DNA of 44,847 bases from an uncultured Oscillospiraceae bacterium. Its GTDB lineage: Bacteria > Bacillota > Clostridia > Oscillospirales > Oscillospiraceae. Of the stretch, positions 7,338-13,555 are shown piece after piece. A model generated the notes under the pieces. The model was not told the origin of the DNA. It ran no database searches and worked only from the letters and a program-made list of their open reading frames with translations. The stretch's first letter is position 1, and each line of letters starts with the position of its first letter. A program made the translations under genes and the position numbers. The stretch is from positions 1-44,847 of the forward strand of contig CAJUAS010000009.1 of the NCBI GenBank assembly GCA_910584395.1, read 5' to 3'.

Positions 7338-8168
7338 CCGCACCTCGTCGATTCGGGCCACCGCCTCGTCCCGTCCCTCTTTCCAGAGAGCGCGGATCTT
7401 GTTCAGATCCCGCTCCGTGCGGGAAAAGCCTTTGGTAGACTTGGGCGCAAAGATCAAAGCCTTCCCCTGCCGCTCCAGCTCCAAAAGCTCCGCGTGGTCG
7501 GCGTTGTACCGCGCCGCGCGGGTGCGGATGGCTTCGCAGAAGGCAGGATACTGCCGATATTTGTGGCAGATCATCTTCTCCAGCCGCTCCGGCCCGCGGT
7601 AGTAGCTCCGCTCCCGGGTCAGCACCACGATCAGCTTGTCGCACCCCGCCCGCAGGGCGCGGCGGAAGGGCACGCCGTCCCCCACGCCGCCGTCCAAATA
7701 GGGTTTGCCGTTGATCTCAAAGATGGGAAACAGCAGCGGCATGGCGCAGGTGGCCCGCAGCAGCACAAACCGCTTATCCTCACAGGTCATGGGATAGTAG
7801 TCCGTTTTGCCGGTGAGCAGATTGGTCACTCCCGCCTCCACCCTGCCGGGGTAGCGTTCAAACGCGCCGTAGTCAAAGGGCACAAGATAATTTGGTATCT
7901 CGTCATAGGCAAAATCCAGCCCGAAATAGCTGCGGTTGCCCGGCTTCAGGAGATTGACCGCCCCCATATAGCGGCTGTCCCGGACGAACCGCTCCAAAAT
8001 ACGCAGATTGCGCCCCTCCTGACCGGAGATATAGCTGACGCCGTAGGCAATGCCCGCCGACACGCCCACAACGAAATCTGCCAAAAAGTTTTGCTCTAAA
8101 AACCCGTCGCACACACCACTGGAGTAGATGGTGCGTACTGCGCCTCCCTCAAGGACAAGCCCTGTCAT
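7320..8168 (-). CDS. Patatin-like phospholipase
   Basis: A 282-residue serine hydrolase of the patatin family (YjjU-like). It probably removes acyl chains from phospholipids or other lipids. The oxyanion loop is EGGAVR (7-12), the nucleophile is Ser37 in GVSAG, and the catalytic Asp159 is in the DGG motif of YLDGG. No signal peptide or membrane helix is seen, so it should act in the cytoplasm or at the inner membrane face. Its start overlaps the uridine phosphorylase stop by 4 bases (8165-8168), so the two are translationally coupled. The substrate is not known. Confidence 0.92.
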   Translation of the reverse strand: MTGLVLEGGAVRTIYSSGVCDGFLEQNFLADFVVGVSAGIAYGVSYISGQEGRNLRILERFVRDSRYMGAVNLLKPGNRSYFGLDFAYDEIPNYLVPFDYGAFERYPGRVEAGVTNLLTGKTDYYPMTCEDKRFVLLRATCAMPLLFPIFEINGKPYLDGGVGDGVPFRRALRAGCDKLIVVLTRERSYYRGPERLEKMICHKYRQYPAFCEAIRTRAARYNADHAELLELERQGKALIFAPKSTKGFSRTERDLNKIRALWKEGRDEAVARIDEVRSFVEG

Positions 8169-8932
8169 CCCTTGCGATCCTCCTCAATAAGCAGCTTCAG
8201 AGCCTCCACGCCCACTTCAATGGCGGCATGGAGGTCGTGGCTCTCCTTTTGATCCAGTCCGGCCTTCTCCCGCTCCTGATTCCAGATCACATGGAAGCAA
8301 GAGCCGCAGCGCACGCCCCGCGCCGCCGCCACGGTGAACAGCGCCGCCGACTCCATCTCGCTGGCCAGCGTCCCCAACTTGAGCCACGCATTCCACTTGT
8401 TCAGCAGCTCATAGCTCACCGGCATGGTCTCAGGGCTATGTTGCCCGTAAAAGGAGTCTTTACACTCCACCACCCCGGCGTGCCAAGGCTTGCCCAGCTT
8501 TTTGGCGGCGTTCACAAGGGCGGTGGTCACCTGAAAATCCGCCACGGCGGGAAACTCAATGGGCGCGTACTCCTTGGAAGTCCCCTCCATGCGAATTGCT
8601 CCCGTGGCAATGACTACATCGTCACTCTGCACCTTCAAGGCCATGCCGCCGCAAGTGCCTACGCGAATGAAGGTGTCCGCCCCCAAATGGATCAGCTCCT
8701 CCATGGCAATGGACGCCGAAGGCCCGCCGATGCCCGTGGACACCACCGACACCTTCTCCCCCAGCAGTGTTCCCGTGTAGGTCATATATTCTCTGTTGAA
8801 CATCACCTGCTTGGGGTCGTCAAAATAGGCCGCGATCTTCTCGCACCGGCTCGGGTCGCCGGGCAGGATGCAATACCGCCCCACGTCTCCCTTCACCATG
8901 TTCAGGTGGAATTCCCGCTCATGCGCCTGCAT
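8165..8932 (-). CDS. udp: Uridine phosphorylase (nucleoside phosphorylase family)
   Basis: Splits uridine with phosphate into uracil and ribose-1-phosphate, a pyrimidine salvage step. The 255-residue protein has the phosphate loop YCILPGDPSRCEK, the motif STGIGGPSASIAMEEL and RVGTCGG. The ribose-binding SEMESAALF also fits. These features place it in the Udp branch rather than the purine DeoD branch, though exact base preference cannot be proved. It is the first gene of a two-gene operon with the patatin. The promoter (8971-8999) carries a palindrome over its -10 box. Confidence 0.88.
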   Translation of the reverse strand: MQAHEREFHLNMVKGDVGRYCILPGDPSRCEKIAAYFDDPKQVMFNREYMTYTGTLLGEKVSVVSTGIGGPSASIAMEELIHLGADTFIRVGTCGGMALKVQSDDVVIATGAIRMEGTSKEYAPIEFPAVADFQVTTALVNAAKKLGKPWHAGVVECKDSFYGQHSPETMPVSYELLNKWNAWLKLGTLASEMESAALFTVAAARGVRCGSCFHVIWNQEREKAGLDQKESHDLHAAIEVGVEALKLLIEEDRKG

Positions 8933-8956
8933 CGTTCATCCGTCCTTTCGAGGAGA

Positions 8957-8999
8957 GCTATCATAGGTTTAGTCTACGATAGCCGACCCAAAAAGTCAA
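8957..8999 (-). promoter_or_regulatory. udp promoter with overlapping imperfect palindrome
   Basis: On the minus strand, TTGACT (8994-8999), a 17-base spacer and TAGACT (8971-8976). An inverted repeat, GCTATCATAG (8957-8966) and CTACGATAGC (8974-8983), has one mismatch and a 7-base centre. It covers the -10 box and the likely start site. It could be a repressor operator, or a hairpin at the mRNA 5' end. Confidence 0.6.
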
Positions 9000-9017
9000 G
9001 GCCAACGAAACCGCAAA

Positions 9018-9077
9018 GACTGAAGGGACGGTTTTTACTGTCGAGCCCTATCCGACAGAAGAACCGTCCCTACTGTC
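9018..9077. repeat. Head-to-head pair of GGGACGGTT REP-like repeats
   Basis: GACTGAAGGGACGGTTTTTA (starting at 9018) and its near-complement at 9054-9077 (GACAGAAGAACCGTCCCTAC, continuing CTGTC) face each other across about 11 bases. Together they can form a long hairpin. Such GGGACGGTTCTT units recur in many Firmicutes genomes and are often linked to REP-associated tyrosine transposases. No transposase gene is present here. Confidence 0.75.
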
Positions 9078-9113
9078 TTGGGCGGCCGAGAATAAACACC
9101 ATCCATAAGTTCG

Positions 9114-9139
9114 ATATTCCTTCTGTATAGAAGGAATAT
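9114..9139. repeat. 11-bp perfect hairpin between REP-like units
   Basis: ATATTCCTTCT (9114-9124) and AGAAGGAATAT (9129-9139) are perfect complements around a 4-base loop. It lies between the repeat at 9054-9077 and the copy at 9164-9188. It has no T run, so it is not an obvious terminator. Confidence 0.7.
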
Positions 9140-9163
9140 ATCACATATTCAAAAAAGTGCCAA

Positions 9164-9188
9164 GACAAAAGAACCGTCCCCTTGTCTC
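9164..9188 (-). repeat. Third GGGACGGTT REP-like unit
   Basis: GACAAAAGAACCGTCCCCTT (starting at 9164, continuing GTCTC), in the same orientation as the copy at 9054-9077. It falls exactly where the secreted-protein reading frame at 9070-9402 stops looking like protein, so it marks the insertion or deletion point. Confidence 0.75.
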
Positions 9189-9438
9189 TTGTTTTCGAAA
9201 GGTAAATGTTCTGCGTAATTTCAATAATCGTATCTACATGATCGGGCGCAGAAGAAATGACCTGCCGCAGCATGGATTCACTATCGACAGGGATAGCGGA
9301 ACTGCGCTCCGCACCTAATGCAACCGCCGGTAGCAAACCCATTGCAATGGCCACGATTAAGATTATGGCCATAAGGTGCTGTGTCAAACGATATGTTTTC
9401 ATAAGTTCCTCCTTAAATTGAGCTTACTTTTGGACAAA

Positions 9439-9467
9439 AAAGGTGTCTGACATAGTCAGACACCTTT
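9439..9467 (-). terminator. Terminator of the SLH-domain gene
   Basis: AAAGGTGTCTGAC (9439-9451) and GTCAGACACCTTT (9455-9467) are perfect 13-base arms around ATA. A T run follows on the minus strand. The core GGTGTCTGAC is itself a common dispersed Firmicutes repeat, so it may have arrived with the REP-like DNA. Confidence 0.85.
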
Positions 9468-9494
9468 GGAAGTGTTTACCTTAATAACGATAAG

Positions 9495-10862
9495 TTAGAT
9501 TGGTTTCATTTGGATCGGCACACGTGGAAGAGGCATGCCGCTTGGAACAATATGGGTTAATTCACTCAGCGAATTAAAGGGCCAAGACTCGGAGATCCAT
9601 TGTTTTTCGTTGTAGTTTCCATGCGCCTCCATTCGATAGCACTTTCTCATGTTAATGTAAAAGTCTAAGGTATCGATTTCCGCAGTCATAAGAAACTCGC
9701 CGTTTTCATCCGAAACTGCGCTTCCCAACACGCTTCCCATCTCGTTCTCGCTGGGTTTTGTCCCAGTGGCATCTCGGTATAAGACCAGGTCAACGCTGAT
9801 GTTTGGCATTGCTTCCATTTTGGCTGAATTACTGTGGACAAAACCCCTGATCGTAACGTTCCTCTTGAATCCCGTCGGCGGCACAAGCTCCAATTGGCAT
9901 CTCGCGTAATCGTAGTTTTTATCGACTTTTACCTCAATGGGGACAATGGTGCCTCGCCCGTCGGTGCGGAGATCCTGAGAAACAAGCCGCTGTCCCTCGT
10001 CAATGGTTTCGGCACTGAGATAGAACTGCCCATTTTCATTGTCCACCAGCGTCTTGTCAATGTCTGCTTCCAAGGAAACGAAGTCATAGGTACCCTGAAC
10101 ATACGAGGTGCATTCTGCGATGAGCTGAGATGTTTTTCCACCATCTTCTGTATATCGAAGTTGAACAGGAATCCCGTACAGAAAATGCTTTCCCTCTGAG
10201 GTTTGTTCATATGCTCGGGGGGTATAGCACTCAATATTCAATGCGGTGTGAATCGTTTCAGGTTCGGCGGGCTGCACGGGATCGGGCTCCGTAGTCGTCC
10301 CACCGGGCTTTGACTTTGCCAGCCGCATGATCACCGTAGCCACCTCGGCCCGCATCATGGTGTTGCTGCCGTTGAAGTTCCCGGCTTGGTCGCCACGGAT
10401 CAGCCCCATGCCATAGACCGCCAGAACAGCCTCGGCGTAGCGGGTGGGGATGTCCAGATAGTCCTTAACTTCGCTGGACTGTGCCGATTTCTCGGCAACC
10501 CCCAACTTCTTCGCCGCGGCTCTCAGGATCACCGCCATATCATAGCGGCTGATCTCGGCTTCCACGTTGTTGGTGTCCACCTGCGTGCCATTGAGCAACC
10601 CCGCATCTTTTGCGGCAGTCACATATGGCCCATACCAATCGCTCCCCTCCGTTTTCACGTCTGGGAAAACCAGCCGCCCCAGCAGGGTCAGGAACTGGGC
10701 GACCGAGACCTTCATCTCAGGGCTGAACGCCCCGCCTCCGGTCCCGTTCATCAGCCCGGCTTCCGCCACAGCCTCAATGTCCGCATAGCCCCAGTAGCTG
10801 CTGGGCACATCCGTAAAGGTTTGCCCCGCTTTTGGATTTATTATTAAAATATCCTTTTTCAT
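9495..10862 (-). CDS. SLH-domain protein without a signal peptide (probably 5'-truncated)
   Basis: A 455-residue protein. Three S-layer homology domains fill residues 13-185, with recognisable cores FTDVPSSYWGYADIEAVAEA, WYGPYVTAAKDAGLLNG and YAEAVLAVYGMGLIRGD. SLH domains bind pyruvylated wall polymers outside the cell. A Pro/Glu linker leads to a beta-rich C-terminal half with no family I recognise. The N-terminus, MKKDILIINPKAGQ, has no signal peptide and no good ribosome-binding site. It begins just after the sipL terminator, so the true start has probably been lost. Codon third positions are AT-richer than in neighbouring genes. Confidence 0.7.
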   Translation of the reverse strand: MKKDILIINPKAGQTFTDVPSSYWGYADIEAVAEAGLMNGTGGGAFSPEMKVSVAQFLTLLGRLVFPDVKTEGSDWYGPYVTAAKDAGLLNGTQVDTNNVEAEISRYDMAVILRAAAKKLGVAEKSAQSSEVKDYLDIPTRYAEAVLAVYGMGLIRGDQAGNFNGSNTMMRAEVATVIMRLAKSKPGGTTTEPDPVQPAEPETIHTALNIECYTPRAYEQTSEGKHFLYGIPVQLRYTEDGGKTSQLIAECTSYVQGTYDFVSLEADIDKTLVDNENGQFYLSAETIDEGQRLVSQDLRTDGRGTIVPIEVKVDKNYDYARCQLELVPPTGFKRNVTIRGFVHSNSAKMEAMPNISVDLVLYRDATGTKPSENEMGSVLGSAVSDENGEFLMTAEIDTLDFYINMRKCYRMEAHGNYNEKQWISESWPFNSLSELTHIVPSGMPLPRVPIQMKPI

Positions 10863-10883
10863 GGCATAAGTCAATCCCTTTTA

Positions 10884-10918
10884 CAAAAACCACCGGCCTG
10901 CCATGGGGCAAGCCGGTG
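10884..10918 (-). terminator. Terminator of sipL
   Basis: CACCGGC-C-TGCC (10891-10902) pairs with GGCA-A-GCCGGTG (10907-10918), with one internal mismatch. On the minus strand it is followed by GTTTTTGT. Confidence 0.85.
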
Positions 10919-10928
10919 AAATTTCCTC

Positions 10929-12449
10929 TTATCTGCTTCTTGGGATGAGCAGCAGCGTCCCCTCCGGGTGGTCGGGGTCTGGCAGCTCGTTGGCCGCCAG
11001 AATATCCCGGGTGGTGGTGGAATAGGACTTGGCAATGTCCCAAAGGCTCTCCCCCGGCTGGGCCAGACGCAGGATCACCGACGGCCGCTCCTCCCCCTCC
11101 GGGCGCTCCTCTACCCGAATGGCCGTCACCGCCGTGCAGGTGCGAGGCACTGTGGTCAGGTAGCTGAACCGCACCGGGCAGCGCAGCTCCACGCCCCCGG
11201 CGGTGGCCACCGCCCCCGCTTCTCCGCCCAGCGCACAGCGCACCCGGCAGTCTCCGTTTTCCGGCAGGGATACGGCGGCGGTCACAGTGATGGGCCGGGT
11301 CAGGGTATCCAGCGCCCCCTCCTCTGTCATATAGAGCACGGTCGCCGTGCCCCGGACGGACATCGTTCCCTCACTCTCCTGCCGCTCCACGGTGGGCTGC
11401 CCCAGCACTACCCAGCAGTCCTCTACGCTTCTCACGGGGTTGGACAGGTCAAAGATCTCCCGGTGGATCTGATTGACCGCATTTTCCTCCCACAACTGGG
11501 AGAAGGTCAGCTCCTGCCGCTCCACCTCCACCTGCTGGGTCACGCTGTAGGCGTCGGAAAACACCTCTACTGTCCGTGTCTGGCGCACCACCGCCTGTGC
11601 CAGCAGTTCCAAATGGACGCCTAAGGTACGTCCTTCCCCGTCGTCTATGACCTCCAGACGGCTGTCCTGCTCGATCAGATCCAGCGCGCAGGCCCCTTCC
11701 TCCTCGATCCCGCCCACATCCATGATCTGAGAGAAGGGCAGCTCCCACCGCCCCATGGACAGGGTATTCTCCGCCGTGCGGTAGCGGGCCAAAAGGGTCA
11801 CATCGCCCTTGAAAATGAGCTTGTTTCCAATGACCTTGGCCTCGTCACAGCGCAGATCCAAGCGGTGTCCCAGCAGCTCCGCCACCGCACTCTGCCCTGC
11901 GGACAGGATCACGTCATCGGTGAAGGCAAAGGCCTTTTCGGTCACCGACATGGCGGCGTAGCGTTCCACCTCTTCGGTGCGCTGCTCCAGCACGCAGTCC
12001 TCCCCCGACCAAGGGGCTGTCAGCGCATTTTCCTCTGTGCCCCAGCCCTGACAGACCACCGCCAGTTCCACCCGGCACAGCACCTTGCGGGGATTGAGCA
12101 CCCGTGTCTCCGCCCCGGTGACCCGCGGGGTCACCACCACCGGGCAGCCCGGAGTCACTCCGGCGGCGGCCACGCTCACCCGGAAGGGAATGTCCAGACA
12201 GAGCTTTCTCGCGCCTGTCTCCTCCTCGGGGAGATACACCACCGTGACCGCGATGCTCCCTTCGCCTTCCACCTTTCCCTCTACGCTCTCTTTGCTGCGT
12301 AGTCTGGCCCGCGCTTCGGTACAAAGCACCCTTGCGATGTCCGGGCAGGCGTCGGGCACGATGCTCTCCTGTGTCTCCTCCTGAAACACCGTGGTGTCCA
12401 GCAGGCAGGCGTACCCCTCCATTGTGATGTTGTTCAAAGCCAGCTCCAT
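10929..12449 (-). CDS. sipL: SipL-like spore coat morphogenesis protein (SPOCS repeats plus LysM)
   Basis: In Clostridioides difficile SipL binds the coat ATPase SpoIVA through its LysM domain and is needed to attach the coat to the forespore. This 506-residue protein matches in length (516 in C. difficile) and layout. It has repeated SPOCS (DUF3794) beta domains over about 1-440, starting QESIVPDACPDIARVLC. A C-terminal LysM (about 457-503) contains GESLWDIAKSYSTTTRDILA and ends LLLIPRSR. It lies directly downstream of spoVM, whose product also recruits SpoIVA. A CATATAGT about 60 bases upstream could be a sigma-E -10 box, but the -35 match is weak. Confidence 0.88.
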   Translation of the reverse strand: MELALNNITMEGYACLLDTTVFQEETQESIVPDACPDIARVLCTEARARLRSKESVEGKVEGEGSIAVTVVYLPEEETGARKLCLDIPFRVSVAAAGVTPGCPVVVTPRVTGAETRVLNPRKVLCRVELAVVCQGWGTEENALTAPWSGEDCVLEQRTEEVERYAAMSVTEKAFAFTDDVILSAGQSAVAELLGHRLDLRCDEAKVIGNKLIFKGDVTLLARYRTAENTLSMGRWELPFSQIMDVGGIEEEGACALDLIEQDSRLEVIDDGEGRTLGVHLELLAQAVVRQTRTVEVFSDAYSVTQQVEVERQELTFSQLWEENAVNQIHREIFDLSNPVRSVEDCWVVLGQPTVERQESEGTMSVRGTATVLYMTEEGALDTLTRPITVTAAVSLPENGDCRVRCALGGEAGAVATAGGVELRCPVRFSYLTTVPRTCTAVTAIRVEERPEGEERPSVILRLAQPGESLWDIAKSYSTTTRDILAANELPDPDHPEGTLLLIPRSR

Positions 12450-12540
12450 AGTTGTCCTCTCCTTTGATCTTGCCTCCCGCTGTGAAAGGCAGAATGACCT
12501 CTGGAAGGACTATATGAACACACTTCCCCTTCTATGTCTT

Positions 12541-12612
12541 TTACTTTACCCGAAACAGCGCCGCCAAGATCCCCCGGAGCGCTTTCGGCGCCTGCACCAC
12601 TACGATCTTCAT
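12541..12612 (-). CDS. spoVM: Stage V sporulation protein M, 23 residues
   Basis: SpoVM is a tiny amphipathic helix that marks the positively curved forespore membrane and anchors SpoIVA there. This 23-codon gene encodes MKIVVVQAPKALRGILAALF followed by RVK. Aligned to Bacillus SpoVM without gaps, it keeps Met1-Lys2, Pro9-Lys10, Leu12, Gly14-Ile15 and Ala18. Pro9 is the residue known to be needed for correct localisation. A perfect AAAGGAGGTG lies 6 bases upstream of the ATG. The place, just after rsgA in the prpC-prkC-rsgA cluster, matches Bacillus synteny. Confidence 0.93.
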   Translation of the reverse strand: MKIVVVQAPKALRGILAALFRVK

Positions 12613-12670
12613 AAAAAACACCTCCTTTGACGTACACTTCAGTATACGCCAAAGGAGATGAAACGGTCCG

Positions 12671-13555
12671 TTATGATCCTTGTTTTTCCTCCCAAGGCCG
12701 CCGTTCCTTGGCTTCTGCGTAAAGTCTGACATAGCTCTCATGGCGGCTGCGGGGGATCGTGCCTGCCTCCACCGCTTCCAAAACGGCGCATCCCTTTTCC
12801 TTTGTGTGGGAACAGCCCACAAAGCGGCATCCGTCCAGATAAGGGCGGAACTCCCGAAAGCTCTCCCCCAGTGTCTCCTTTTCCAAAAGCCCAAATCGGT
12901 CTTCCTCAAAGGAGGAAAAACCCGGCGTGTCCGCCACCAGCGCGTCACCTACCCGGAACAGCTCCACATGGCGAGTGGTATGCCGTCCGCGGCCCAGCTT
13001 GTCGCTGACCTCTCCCGTCTCAAGGTTCAACCCCGACCCCAAAGCATTGAGGACGCTGGACTTCCCTACACCGGAATTGCCCGTAAAGGCAGATACCTTG
13101 CCTTGTAATTGTTTCCGCAGTGCAGCGATGCCCTCTCCCGTTACTGCGCTCAAGCGAAGCACAGGAAAGCCGGCAGCCGTATACGTCGCCGCCAAAGTGT
13201 GACCCGGATCAAGGTCACATTTGTTGACGGCAATAACCACCTCACAGCCGTTTCCCTCCGCTGCCGCGCACACCCGGTCAATGAGATAAGGGTCGCTGAC
13301 CGGGTTCACGTTGGCGCAGAGGATGACCAACTGGTCGATGTTGGCCACTGCCGGGCGTTTGAGCTGGTTGCGGCGAGGTAGAACTGCCTCCACTGCTCCT
13401 GTGCCGTCCTCATTCAGCGTGATCTCCACCCGGTCACCTACCAAGGGGCTGACTTTCTGATGGCGGAGCTTACCCCGTCCCCGGCAGGTCACCGTCTCCC
13501 CCGCCAGATCCACATAGTAGAAGCCTGACAGGGCCTTCATGATCGTGCCTTCCAT
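12671..13555 (-). CDS. rsgA: Small ribosomal subunit biogenesis GTPase RsgA
   Basis: A circularly permuted GTPase that helps mature the 30S subunit. The 294-residue protein has an N-terminal OB-fold. The G4 motif NKCD comes before the P-loop GNSGVGKSSVLNAL, and then the G3 motif DTPGFSSFE, the order that defines the family. A C-terminal zinc-binding stretch follows, with CRFVGCSH and a further Cys. The ATG at 13553-13555 overlaps the prkC stop (TGATG); a GTG one codon earlier is also possible. In Bacillus, PrkC phosphorylates this GTPase, which fits the gene order. Confidence 0.96.
   Translation of the reverse strand: MEGTIMKALSGFYYVDLAGETVTCRGRGKLRHQKVSPLVGDRVEITLNEDGTGAVEAVLPRRNQLKRPAVANIDQLVILCANVNPVSDPYLIDRVCAAAEGNGCEVVIAVNKCDLDPGHTLAATYTAAGFPVLRLSAVTGEGIAALRKQLQGKVSAFTGNSGVGKSSVLNALGSGLNLETGEVSDKLGRGRHTTRHVELFRVGDALVADTPGFSSFEEDRFGLLEKETLGESFREFRPYLDGCRFVGCSHTKEKGCAVLEAVEAGTIPRSRHESYVRLYAEAKERRPWEEKQGS

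Larger units (their letters stand above)
9070..9402 (-). pseudogene. 5' remnant of a secreted-protein gene, broken by REP-like repeats
   Basis: A strong AAGGAGG precedes the ATG. The first residues form a classical signal peptide: MKTYRLTQHLMAIILIVAIA, then a cleavable VALGA site near residue 31. About 40 plausible mature residues follow, including MLRQVISSAPDHVDTIIEIT, which resembles the opening of right-handed beta-helix surface proteins. From about residue 72 the frame is just translated repeat DNA, and it ends after 110 codons. The rest of the original gene is gone. The product, if made, would be a short secreted peptide. Confidence 0.75.

Noticed and set aside
9439..9467. A transposon end or attachment site
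   Set aside because: The perfect hairpin followed by a T run is better explained as the SLH gene terminator, although the core resembles a dispersed repeat.
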